Shown here: piece after piece, positions 38,370-47,135 of the stretch | Numbering within the stretch: position 1 is the stretch's first letter | Layout: every line of letters begins with the position of its first letter | From: an uncultured Sulfitobacter sp. | GTDB taxonomy: Bacteria; Pseudomonadota; Alphaproteobacteria; Rhodobacterales; Rhodobacteraceae | Assembly (NCBI GenBank): GCA_905182645.1 | Contig: CAJJCJ010000002.1 | Coordinates: 124,001-188,000, forward strand | Direction: 5' to 3' | DNA length: 64,000 nucleotides | Translations under genes and position numbers: made by a program | The notes under the pieces: generated by a model | Seen by the model: only the letters and a program-made list of their open reading frames with translations | What the model was told of the DNA's origin: nothing | Database searches by the model: none

Positions 38370-40525
38370 CGCTCAGTTAACTTAAGCTCGATCCGGCGGT
38401 TTTGTGCGCGCGCATCTGGCGTGTCGGCAGGGTTAAGCGGTTGGTATTGACCAAACCCGTTTGCCGCTAGCCGATCAGGCGCAATTCCCAAGAAATTGAC
38501 CATATATAGGACCACTGACAAGGCGCGCGCTTGGGATAGTTCCCAGTTGTTCGCATATTGGCCCGCACCAGACAGCGGCACGTTGTCGGTGTGTCCATCA
38601 ACCCGAATGACCCAGTCAATCCCAGCTGGAATATCAGCTGCAATGCCGCGCAAAATGCCCGCGACATTCGCAATTTCACCGCGCCCAAGGTCAGATAGTG
38701 TCGCGCGGCCCGGTTCAAACAGAACTTCAGACGAGAATACAAATCTGTCGCCTTCTATCCGTACGCGATCTTGGCCCTCGAGGACATCTCGCAGTTGCCC
38801 GAAAAAGTCGGATTTGAACCGTTCTAGGTTTTGCGCTTCAGCGGTGAGCCTTGCGGCCTCTTGTTCTAAACGCTGACGTTCTGCGGTTTCAAGCGCAAGT
38901 CGGCGCCGTTCCTCTGCTGCAACACGCGCAAGTGCTGTGTTCAACTGGGTGCCCAATGATTGGATTTGGACTTGGGTGTCTGTATCCGCTTCGTCAGCAA
39001 GGTTAAGAAGGGTTTGCAATGTGCCAACTTGTTTGCGCAATTCAGCGACTTGCGCATTCAACGCAGCGACCTGCCGTTGGCCTTCGGCTGACAATGCTTT
39101 TTCCGTCGACAGTGCCGTGTTCGCGATCGCCAGCAATGCAGCCTGTTGTTCTTGCGCCGTCATTTGGACTTGTGATGCGGCCTGCGTCGCAGCCATTGCC
39201 GCGAGCGCCTCGGCCAGACGCGTCTGAAGCGACGCGCGATCGATAGCCGTTTCAAACGCCCCTTCTGCCAAGGATGACACCCGCGCCTGCAAGGTTTCAT
39301 TGGCCAACAAGGCGGCTGCAAGCCGGTCTTCAAGCGACAAACGCGCTGCATCATCCGCCACGCCACTTTGCACAATCGCAGTCATTTCAACTTCGAGCGC
39401 CTGTTTGGCAAGCAAAGCAGCAGCGAGTTTCTCTTGGATTTCAGCCTCGGTTTGTTGCCCACGTTGAAGAGCCTCGGTGAGGGCAATCCGCGCAGCATCC
39501 AACGCTGTTTCGCTTTGGTCACCATCTGCTAAAGCCACAGCAAGCCGCACCGTGAGGTCCTGTGAATTCGCAACTGAGGTGTTCAGTTGCGCACGTGCTT
39601 CGGCCAATTCCGCAGCGGTGGTCTGTTGAAGACCCAACGCCGCCAACAATCGAACATCCAGATCTTCGCCCTCTGACAGCGCGCGCGTCATGCCGTTTTC
39701 AGCGCTCTGTTGAGCCAGGAGTGCAGCCGCCAATTTCATATCCAAATTGGCACCGGCCGCATTTGCTGCTGCTAACAAAGTCAGCGTATTTTCCGCCTCG
39801 CGGCGTTTTTCCTCAAGCGACAGCGACATGGCGGTCAATTCCGCATCTGCGTTTTCAAGCTGTGCGCGTAGTGCCTCGGCCGCAGCCGCATCAACCAATT
39901 TGGCCGCCTCAAGTTCTGAAATTAGCGTGGTGTTCGTGTCACGACCAGTTTCCAGATCAGCGATCAATGCTTCCAGTGCGTTACGTCGCGCAGCGGCTAA
40001 TCTTGCGGCCTCGGTTCCTGCATCTATTTCAGTGCGGGCTTGAGCCAGCGCCAGATTCAAAGCCTCTTGATCTGTCAAAAGTTGAGTTTGCGCGCCTTCC
40101 AGGTTGGCGATCATCGCGCGGGCGTCAGATCGATCTGACAACAGACCTGCGACTTGTGCTTCAAATCCTGTGATCTGATTTTGGGCGACAACCAGTGCCA
40201 CTTCAGTGTCGTCGCGCTGTTGGGTCAGAAGTGAAATCAAATTTGACTGAGCATTTGATGTGTCCGTCACGTCGGCCAGTTTGGTTGTTAGCGACGCACT
40301 GCGATCTTGTTCAAGGCCAAGCGCCGATGCCAGCGTTGATATCTCGGCAGCCAACTCATCCAATCGAGATGCTTGCCCTGTGATCGTTTCTCGCAGGACA
40401 AATTGGATGACCATAAAGATTGTCAGCACAAACATCAGAACCAATAATAACCCCGTCATGGCGTCCACAAATCCGGGCCAGATGGCGTTTTGGGAACGCC
40501 CTGATGAACGTCGGCTTAATGACAT
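38366..40525 (-). CDS. MotB/OmpA-like peptidoglycan-binding protein with long coiled coil
   Basis: 719 residues. One N-terminal membrane helix (about 22-44), with FVDAMTGLLLVLMFVL placing an Asp at the membrane edge as in MotB/ExbD. Then a Leu/Ala-rich coiled coil (about 50-560) with a repeat starting L-x-x-[KR]-L-A-x-A-L at roughly 35-residue steps. The C-terminal OmpA domain has RVDGHTDNVPLSGAGQYANN and NRRIELKL, which bind peptidoglycan. With the MotA/ExbB-like partner two bases upstream it likely forms a proton-driven envelope motor or anchor of unknown role. Confidence 0.88.
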   Translation of the reverse strand: MSLSRRSSGRSQNAIWPGFVDAMTGLLLVLMFVLTIFMVIQFVLRETITGQASRLDELAAEISTLASALGLEQDRSASLTTKLADVTDTSNAQSNLISLLTQQRDDTEVALVVAQNQITGFEAQVAGLLSDRSDARAMIANLEGAQTQLLTDQEALNLALAQARTEIDAGTEAARLAAARRNALEALIADLETGRDTNTTLISELEAAKLVDAAAAEALRAQLENADAELTAMSLSLEEKRREAENTLTLLAAANAAGANLDMKLAAALLAQQSAENGMTRALSEGEDLDVRLLAALGLQQTTAAELAEARAQLNTSVANSQDLTVRLAVALADGDQSETALDAARIALTEALQRGQQTEAEIQEKLAAALLAKQALEVEMTAIVQSGVADDAARLSLEDRLAAALLANETLQARVSSLAEGAFETAIDRASLQTRLAEALAAMAATQAASQVQMTAQEQQAALLAIANTALSTEKALSAEGQRQVAALNAQVAELRKQVGTLQTLLNLADEADTDTQVQIQSLGTQLNTALARVAAEERRRLALETAERQRLEQEAARLTAEAQNLERFKSDFFGQLRDVLEGQDRVRIEGDRFVFSSEVLFEPGRATLSDLGRGEIANVAGILRGIAADIPAGIDWVIRVDGHTDNVPLSGAGQYANNWELSQARALSVVLYMVNFLGIAPDRLAANGFGQYQPLNPADTPDARAQNRRIELKLTER

Positions 40526-40527
40526 TG

Positions 40528-41670
40528 TCAGGCTCGATCGTTAGGCGGACGGCCCCGCCCAGACCGGATGGCCCGTGTCAGCCCAGCAATATCAGTACGC
40601 AGATCAGCAACCGTTTCTTGGCGCCCCGCTGACATTTCTTCCAAAATACGTAGCATTTGGACGTCGATGGACCGCAACCGCATCCGGCTTTCGGCATCAA
40701 TACCGTCAACACCACTATCACGCAGCTTTTCTATCAAACGTTCTTGGCCTTCTGCCACACGGGTCAACAGGTCGTTCGTGGCGTCACTGCTACCACCGCC
40801 CTTTGTCTCTGACATGGCATGGGTCAACGCCCCAAGATGGTGGTTCAGGCTTGATTGCTGCGCCTCCAATTGCTGCGCCATGTGGTTCATGAATTCGACC
40901 ATAATACCCTTCTCGGCGTTGTCTTCATCGCCGGACGAAAAGCCAAGCTGGGTAATCGTTGATAGCCACTCTTCAAGCTCACGGTAAAATCGGTTTTGCC
41001 CATGTGACGCAAAGAGTTCAAGCAAGCCCACAACAAGCGACCCTGCCAGTCCCAAAAGGGAGGATGAAAACGCCGTGCCCATGCCGCCAAGTTGGCTTTC
41101 TAGGCCAGACTGCAACCGCGCAAAAATGTCTGCGCCGTCTTCGCCGTCGGCAGGATTGAGCGACCTGATTGTTTCGACCAATGCTGGAACAGTCGTCGCC
41201 AGTCCGTAAAATGTACCCAAAAGGCCAAGGAAAATAAGTGTGTTACCTATGTAACGCGTGATTTCGCGGTCTTCGTCAATCCTCTGAGCAACTGAATCTA
41301 AGATTGAGCGGCTAGAAGATGAGGACATCTGCATCCGTGCGCCGCGTGACCGCAAAAGCGTGGCCAGCGGGGCCAGTAGGCCCGGTGCTGCGGCAGATTC
41401 CGCGCCCCCCTTATGGTTGGTAAAACCTTCGATCCACTTGACCGACCGCATCAATTGTCCAACTTGACCAAAACACGACAAAACACCCAATATGAACACG
41501 AGTAAAATACCCCCGTTCAAATAGGGATTCGACCAAAAAATGGCTGTAATTTGCGTAATTCCGACGTACAGACCAAAGCCCACAGCCCCCAACACGATCA
41601 CCATCGAAATGATCTGACGAAAGGGTCGTGTAAACTGCGGCTCGGCCTCGGGTTCCCTCGTTTCTGTCAC
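40528..41670 (-). CDS. MotA/ExbB-like proton-channel family protein
   Basis: 380 residues. Helices about 20-40 and 52-70, then a cytosolic stretch, then two more (about 140-165: YIGNTLIFLGLLGTFYGLAT, and about 200-225: GMGTAFSSSLLGLAGSLVVG). The last two match the conserved core of MotA/TolQ/ExbB. The C-terminal 140 residues are polar and helical (DLRTDIAGLTRAIRSGRGRP). It starts with GTG. It is the stator-like partner of the OmpA/MotB-like protein encoded next. Confidence 0.88.
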   Translation of the reverse strand: MTETREPEAEPQFTRPFRQIISMVIVLGAVGFGLYVGITQITAIFWSNPYLNGGILLVFILGVLSCFGQVGQLMRSVKWIEGFTNHKGGAESAAAPGLLAPLATLLRSRGARMQMSSSSSRSILDSVAQRIDEDREITRYIGNTLIFLGLLGTFYGLATTVPALVETIRSLNPADGEDGADIFARLQSGLESQLGGMGTAFSSSLLGLAGSLVVGLLELFASHGQNRFYRELEEWLSTITQLGFSSGDEDNAEKGIMVEFMNHMAQQLEAQQSSLNHHLGALTHAMSETKGGGSSDATNDLLTRVAEGQERLIEKLRDSGVDGIDAESRMRLRSIDVQMLRILEEMSAGRQETVADLRTDIAGLTRAIRSGRGRPPNDRA

Positions 41671-41754
41671 GACGAAAGGGTCCTTGTGATTGTTGTTAAC
41701 GCCACCTTAATGAAGCCCGCGTCAAATCCCAAATAAATTCGGCCCATGACGAGG

Positions 41755-42282
41755 TTACTGACCGACAATAATCCGGACCCGGCCTACCAACCATGTCATA
41801 TCGTCATCGCGGATGTCCATTTGGGTCAGATGTGCCGCAGTATTGTACAAGTATTCGGTATTTGGGCCGCGCCCACCAACCGCACGTGCAATCATTTTGG
41901 CCTGCGTTTCCAGATCAAACTGGCAATACTGCACATGGTCAGGGTCGATCACATAGGCCAATGCGTCGAGCGTGGCATCCCCCACCTGCAACTTCACAAT
42001 TTCCTCAACATAAGCCGACGAAATCAATTCCCGTTCACGTAGCATCGCAAGTACCACAACTTCTTCTTCAGGTTTGACCTGAAAAGCCACACCAGTGCAT
42101 TGCGCGCCCAACGTTGCATCCAGCGCAAGAACCAACCCCGGATCGTCGTCAGTCCCGCGGTGGTGGATCGACAGCATACAAAAACTGCGTGTGTAGTCGC
42201 GTAGCACGGCCGTTTTGGCCTGCGCGGGTTCAAACCCTGGGTTCCACAAAAGCGAACCGTATCCAAATACCCATAGCGCCAT
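41755..42282 (-). CDS. ChaC-type gamma-glutamylcyclotransferase
   Basis: 175 residues. It opens MALWVFGYGSLLWNPGFEPA: the YGSL loop is the family hallmark that grips the gamma-glutamyl group, and the catalytic Glu is likely in QVKPEEEVVVLAML (about 79-92). ChaC proteins degrade glutathione to 5-oxoproline and Cys-Gly. The ATG at 42282 is chosen from this opening; an extension to 42336 has no homologous look. Divergent from the DUF2125 gene. Confidence 0.9.
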   Translation of the reverse strand: MALWVFGYGSLLWNPGFEPAQAKTAVLRDYTRSFCMLSIHHRGTDDDPGLVLALDATLGAQCTGVAFQVKPEEEVVVLAMLRERELISSAYVEEIVKLQVGDATLDALAYVIDPDHVQYCQFDLETQAKMIARAVGGRGPNTEYLYNTAAHLTQMDIRDDDMTWLVGRVRIIVGQ

Positions 42283-42345
42283 GTGACTGGTCCTTTTCCG
42301 ATGCCCTCTATAAACACGCCCCATGCAACGCGCCAAGGGGGAACC

Positions 42346-43329
42346 ATGCGAAGACTTACATTGATCGCGATCATTCTCGCGGGGATTTACAGTGCTTATT
42401 GGTTTATTGGCGCGTCTGCGACAGAACAGGCGGCGAGCGCGCAGCTAGGTGAATTAAACACCGCTGGCTGGAACGTTGAGTACTCCGATCTGTCCACGAT
42501 AGGATTTCCGTCTCGGTTTGATACGTCGTTGACCGACCTTCATCTCGAAAGCCCAGATCGTCGCACTGTTTGGGACGTCCCGTTTGTACAGGCCCTATCG
42601 CTGTCGTACAAACCCAACGAAGTCATCTTGGCCCTGCCCGATCAACAAACCTTAGCCCGCGACGGCATGCCACTCGACATCACATCATCTGGACTGCTTG
42701 CAAGTCTAGCACTTGCACCGACACCTGCACTGGGACTTGTGAACCTGACAGCTGAAACAGGCCCGCTAACTATGAGGGGCTCAAAAAGCGTTGTTTTTTC
42801 AGTAACCAAAGGCATTGCAGCGTTGCGACTGGCTGGCCCTGCCGAGAACCAATATGACGCCTACCTTGATCTAGACGGCTTTACGCTGCCCGATGATCTT
42901 CGCAACATCCTCGACCCAAACGGTAAACTACCGGCGAGTTTTGGGCAGATTACGATGGATAGTTCGATGATCTTCGACAACCCAATTGACCGTTCAGCCC
43001 TTACATCCCAGCCGCGCCCAACGCAGATCATCCTCAACGGAATGATCGTCACATGGGGTGCTTTACAGTTGCGCGGAAAAGGCGACGTCACGGTCGACAT
43101 ATTGGGTATTCCGACTGGTCGGATCACCATATCAGCGCAGAATTGGCGTGATATGATTGGCATGGCCGTCAGTGCAGGCCTACTTGATCAAGAGATCGCA
43201 AATACAGTCCAAAATATGGGTTCCCTTTTGGCGGGCGGCAGCGCGGAGCTGTCTGTGCCAATTACGTTCCAGAATGGCCTGATGTCGCTTGGCCCAATCC
43301 CGCTTGGACCTGCACCACGGCTTTTTTAG
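42346..43329 (+). CDS. DUF2125 protein
   Basis: 327 residues. A membrane anchor or signal peptide at about 4-20 (LTLIAIILAGIYSAYWF) is followed by a repetitive beta-rich periplasmic body. TAGWNVEYSDLSTIGFPSRF (about 39-58) and TLPDDLRNILDPNGKLP are typical of DUF2125 proteins of Rhodobacterales. No function is known to me. AAGGGGGAACC precedes the ATG. It converges with the YcjF-like gene (4 nt overlap). Confidence 0.85.
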   Translation: MRRLTLIAIILAGIYSAYWFIGASATEQAASAQLGELNTAGWNVEYSDLSTIGFPSRFDTSLTDLHLESPDRRTVWDVPFVQALSLSYKPNEVILALPDQQTLARDGMPLDITSSGLLASLALAPTPALGLVNLTAETGPLTMRGSKSVVFSVTKGIAALRLAGPAENQYDAYLDLDGFTLPDDLRNILDPNGKLPASFGQITMDSSMIFDNPIDRSALTSQPRPTQIILNGMIVTWGALQLRGKGDVTVDILGIPTGRITISAQNWRDMIGMAVSAGLLDQEIANTVQNMGSLLAGGSAELSVPITFQNGLMSLGPIPLGPAPRLF

Positions 43330-44318
43330 GATTGCCCAAACATACCAGTGAGCGCCCGACGCACCAGCGCAGTGACCGAAGGCCGTTTGACGGTGTGAAA
43401 CGGAAGTGGGCGACAGACTTCAATGGCGGCGACCCCAACGCGTGCGGTCAATGCACCGTTGATTACGCCTTCACCAAACCTGCGCGACACTTTGGACAGC
43501 ACTCCACCGCCTACAATTGATCCGATCAGATCATCGCCAACTGCCACTGCCCCTGTTGCGACCAAATAGGTCAATACCGTTCGCGTAAGGCGCCAACTGC
43601 CAAGCACGCCAGATCGCCCGCCATATACTTCGGCGATACGTCGGATCATTCGCAGGTTGGCTGTAAGGGCGGCAAACACATCCACCAATGCCAGCGGCAC
43701 TATGGCCGTGACTGTTGCCACTTGGCGGGCTGCGGCTTCGACTTCTCGCATTGCAGCCGCATCAAGCGGGACCAGCAACGTCGTTTCCGCAAGACCCAAA
43801 AGGCCATCCGCATCCAAAATGTCGCCTGACTGTTCGGCCAACCGCGCCCGCCCCCACGCTGTGTCGTCGCGAGATGCATACAGGCGGTTCAGCTTCGCAA
43901 CCACATCGCGAGCTTGGGAAAGATCGCTCTGGGTGATCGCTGTTCTCGCCGATTGATGCACGCTATCAAGCCGACGCAGGCGTGCAAAAGCAGCCAGTTC
44001 ACGCAGGGCCATAATGCCCAAGACTATACAGAATAAACTTAGTAGCCCCAGCGCAATTCCCCCTAGAACAGGTGATCTCGCGAGCACTGCGCCGACGTAA
44101 TCATAGGTAGCCAATGACACCGTAAAGCTAACTAGCCCCAACATTAGCGACCAAAACCAGCGCGCCAATCGTGACGGTTTGCGCGCGGCAAGAACTGCGA
44201 CTTGATGCATGGCTGTTTGTTGTGGTGCTGCTTCGGGCACCGCAGGTGCGGCGGCAGGTTGGGCCGCGTCTTGGTTCTCACGATCAATCAAGATCGGGCC
44301 GCGCGGTGCGTCAGTCAT
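43326..44318 (-). CDS. YcjF family membrane protein (DUF697)
   Basis: 330 residues. Two membrane helices about 55-110 (RWFWSLMLGLVSFTVSLATY, then LGGIALGLLSLFCIVLGIMA), a helical middle, and a glycine-rich C-terminal hydrophobic segment (VGDDLIGSIVGGGVLSKVSR) of the DUF697 type. The partner YcjX-like GTPase overlaps it by four bases upstream. In other bacteria the pair belongs to stress-induced operons; the exact role is open. Confidence 0.85.
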   Translation of the reverse strand: MTDAPRGPILIDRENQDAAQPAAAPAVPEAAPQQTAMHQVAVLAARKPSRLARWFWSLMLGLVSFTVSLATYDYVGAVLARSPVLGGIALGLLSLFCIVLGIMALRELAAFARLRRLDSVHQSARTAITQSDLSQARDVVAKLNRLYASRDDTAWGRARLAEQSGDILDADGLLGLAETTLLVPLDAAAMREVEAAARQVATVTAIVPLALVDVFAALTANLRMIRRIAEVYGGRSGVLGSWRLTRTVLTYLVATGAVAVGDDLIGSIVGGGVLSKVSRRFGEGVINGALTARVGVAAIEVCRPLPFHTVKRPSVTALVRRALTGMFGQS

Positions 44319-45727
44319 AAGCGATCTCCAATCAAGAATTGTGCGGCTTTGTCCAAGCGAATATGCGGCGGCCCGTCACCCGGCTTCAGATCAAGCGGGG
44401 CGGGCGCAAACCGCATTATGGCATAATCATCATCCAGCCAATCCGCCGCCCCTGCCCGTGCAGGCCCAAGCAAATGCGCCGGATCATTGGGTAATCTTCC
44501 TGGATGAAACGCCGCTTGTTTACCATTATCCAACAACCGCCCGCGCACAACATTCAACGGTCCATCGCGATAATCAACAGTTTCTTCCACTGTAGTGCGC
44601 AAGGATGCAATCGACATCGCAGCGGTTGTCGCGCCAGCAAAATCAGCGCGATCCTTGGCGTCGCGCAGCAGTGCTTCGGTGATCGCGGTCAGTTGCCCAT
44701 GTTGCGTGTGGTGCAAATGATCCGCCTTGGTGGCGGCAAACAGGATTTTCTCAACCCGCCACCCTTTGAAAATACGGCTTAAGAATGCGTTGCGTCCGGG
44801 CCGGAACGCGCCAAGGATCGCCGCCATTGCATTGCGTAAATCCTCCACTGCGGGCGGCCCAGCATGGATTGCACCAAGGACATCAACCAAGACAACTTGC
44901 CTGTCGATTTTCGAAAAATGATCTCGGAAGAAAGGTTTTACTACGTTGCGTTTGTAGCTTTCAAAACGGCGGGCAAACTCGCACCCCAATGTGCCACGCT
45001 TGCCTGAAGCGCTTCCAAGTGGCGCAAATGTCAGCACAGGCGACCCCGCAAGATCACCAGGCAACAGAAACCGGCCTGGTGTGCAATCAGAGAACCCTGC
45101 TTCGCGCGACGCATGCAGGTGGTTTGTGAATTTGTCTGATAGTGATTTTGCCGTTGCTTCATCCAATGGCCCGTTTGCATCTATGTCTTTCATCGCCCCT
45201 AAAAACACGCCCCCTTCAGGGCGACCATCCGCGCGTGCAATCGCTGCAGCAGACCAAGCGTCATAGGTTTGACCCAACAGCCCAAGATCCAGCAACCATT
45301 CGCCGGGATAATCGACAATATCGATGTGAACCGTGCGTGGCCCTGTCAAGCCAGACAGCAATCCTGTCGGTTGCACGCGCAACGATAAGCGCAGCTCGCT
45401 GATTTGCCGCGTTCCGTCAGGCCAGCTTGGGTCTGGCGACGTGAGTTGATCAAGATAGGTCTCGTAGTTAAATCGCGGCAGCGTGTCATCCGGCTGCGGT
45501 TGCAAATATGCCGTTTGGATGGCCCAGCTGGCCGCCGCGACCAGTTGCGGCATCCGCCCACGGTTCATCAAGTTTGCCACAAGTGCCGTGATAAACACGG
45601 TTTTGCCCGCACGGCTAAGCCCCGTCACCCCAAGCCGGATCACCGGATCGCTGAACGGCGCAGCAAGCGTATTTGCCACGGCATCAGCGCCACGGGTAAT
45701 CTGGTCGGCAAGAGCGGCAATGACCAC
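44315..45727 (-). CDS. YcjX family GTP-binding protein
   Basis: 470 residues. Walker A is GLSRAGKTVFITALVANLMN (about 35-54), with a switch-like DIVDYPGEWLLDLGLLGQTY (about 135-154) and VLVDVLGAIHAGPPAVEDL further on. The family is thought to bind GTP. The start is GTG at 45727. It is divergent from truA with a 101 bp gap and couples by ATGA overlap to the YcjF-like gene. Confidence 0.9.
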   Translation of the reverse strand: MVIAALADQITRGADAVANTLAAPFSDPVIRLGVTGLSRAGKTVFITALVANLMNRGRMPQLVAAASWAIQTAYLQPQPDDTLPRFNYETYLDQLTSPDPSWPDGTRQISELRLSLRVQPTGLLSGLTGPRTVHIDIVDYPGEWLLDLGLLGQTYDAWSAAAIARADGRPEGGVFLGAMKDIDANGPLDEATAKSLSDKFTNHLHASREAGFSDCTPGRFLLPGDLAGSPVLTFAPLGSASGKRGTLGCEFARRFESYKRNVVKPFFRDHFSKIDRQVVLVDVLGAIHAGPPAVEDLRNAMAAILGAFRPGRNAFLSRIFKGWRVEKILFAATKADHLHHTQHGQLTAITEALLRDAKDRADFAGATTAAMSIASLRTTVEETVDYRDGPLNVVRGRLLDNGKQAAFHPGRLPNDPAHLLGPARAGAADWLDDDYAIMRFAPAPLDLKPGDGPPHIRLDKAAQFLIGDRL

Positions 45728-45828
45728 GTCGCATTCCTTTGTCTAAAACAGCTTTGATTAAGATAAGGTTGCATTTGTCACTTGTGTAGGGATTGATTTC
45801 GAAACTTTCCCCGCATAAGCCCAAACAC

Positions 45829-46599
45829 ATGCCACGTTATGCCCTTTTAGTTGAATATAACGGCGCACCATTTTCTGGATGGCAGCGTCAAAATGAACAG
45901 TCCAGCGTGCAAGGCGCGATTGAAGCTGCTTTGGCAAAGCTCGAAGCTGGCCCGCATAAGATTGCCGCCGCAGGGCGCACCGATGCGGGGGTTCATGCGA
46001 CAGGCCAAGTGGCTCATTGCGATCTAACCCGCGACTGGGAGCCGTTTCGCCTGTCTGAGGCGTTGAATTTTCATCTGAAACCCAGCCCGGTTGCGATTGC
46101 CGCCTGCGCAGTGGTTGCGGATGATTGGCACGCAAGGTTTGATGCGCGCAAACGCCACTACGTATTTCGCATCATCAGCCGCCGCGCACCGCTGACGTTT
46201 GAAAAGGGCCAAATGTGGCGCGTGAACCGCCCGCTTGATGCGGGTGCCATGCAAAAGGGCGCCGATTATCTGATCGGTCTGCACGATTTCACGACGTTCC
46301 GGTCGACCCTGTGTCAGGCCAAAAGCCCTGTAAAAACGTTGAATGAATTGCGCATTGAACAGATTAATCATGCTAATGGGATCGAGTACCGGTTCCACGT
46401 CCTCGCCAGATCATTCCTGCACAATCAAGTCCGCAGCTTTGTCGGTTCACTCGAACGTGTAGGTTCCGGTGCTTGGTCGCCAGAAGACGTGAAAACTGCA
46501 CTAGAAGCCCGCAATCGCGCGGCTTGCGGGCCCGTCAGCCCGCCTGATGGTCTGTATCTTGCTGGCGTAACTTACCCGTCAAATCCATTCGGCACTTAG
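45829..46599 (+). CDS. truA: tRNA pseudouridine synthase A
   Basis: 256 residues. It converts uridines 38-40 of the anticodon arm. The catalytic Asp lies in [20 protein letters not shown] (about 46-65); [22 protein letters not shown] [14 protein letters not shown] and [13 protein letters not shown] are also typical. The ATG at 45829 gives the usual [20 protein letters not shown] opening. Its stop overlaps the convergent DUF3726 gene by four bases. Confidence 0.96.
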   Translation: MPRYALLVEYNGAPFSGWQRQNEQSSVQGAIEAALAKLEAGPHKIAAAGRTDAGVHATGQVAHCDLTRDWEPFRLSEALNFHLKPSPVAIAACAVVADDWHARFDARKRHYVFRIISRRAPLTFEKGQMWRVNRPLDAGAMQKGADYLIGLHDFTTFRSTLCQAKSPVKTLNELRIEQINHANGIEYRFHVLARSFLHNQVRSFVGSLERVGSGAWSPEDVKTALEARNRAACGPVSPPDGLYLAGVTYPSNPFGT

Positions 46600-47135
46600 T
46601 CGTTATCTGTAAGGCCCGCGCCCGCGCCCGCAAGGCGTGATGCATCCGTGGCGGGGACGAATGTGAGCGCTGCTAAATCACCCAAATAGGCCCACAAATG
46701 CCCCGATACTGTCACCGCAGCAGCCACCGGTATTGCGGGCGGCCGTCCATCATTGCGGCTGATAATCAGATCGGTCCCCGCAAAACTATGGTTGATGCAA
46801 ACCCTTTGTCCGGCAAAAAGTGCCAGCACAAGACGCGGCGCATCTACGTCTTTTAGCACAACAACGTCGTAGCCCGCCCGCAATGCATCGACCGCAACGG
46901 GCCCCGCCATCGCGGCGCGGGCAGCATCAATCCGCAACGTCGTACCTGTCCAAACCACAGCCACGGGTGCATGACGTCCCGCCAAAGCCTGCTCGATACA
47001 GTCCAAACGCACAGGATCGGTTGCCGCCAAATACTCCGCAGCCAAGGCCATATCTTCGCAGTGGCCCAACGGGACGCCTGCACCGCGTGCGGCCTTCATC
47101 ACCATGCCACCAATTTCATTCAAGGATCGCATCAT
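46596..47135 (-). CDS. DUF3726 protein
   Basis: 179 residues. The opening [20 protein letters not shown] and [15 protein letters not shown] fit what I remember of DUF3726. Mostly Ala and Val rich, with a central [19 protein letters not shown] strand and no membrane helices. No known activity. The ATG at 47135 overlaps the upstream stop (ATGA), so it is translationally coupled to the 549-residue protein and probably works with it. Confidence 0.72.
   Translation of the reverse strand: MMRSLNEIGGMVMKAARGAGVPLGHCEDMALAAEYLAATDPVRLDCIEQALAGRHAPVAVVWTGTTLRIDAARAAMAGPVAVDALRAGYDVVVLKDVDAPRLVLALFAGQRVCINHSFAGTDLIISRNDGRPPAIPVAAAVTVSGHLWAYLGDLAALTFVPATDASRLAGAGAGLTDND

Noticed and set aside
39562..40173. 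A 203-codon plus-strand frame
   Set aside because: Antisense to the coiled-coil region of the OmpA-like gene; no ribosome site and Pro/Arg-rich composition.
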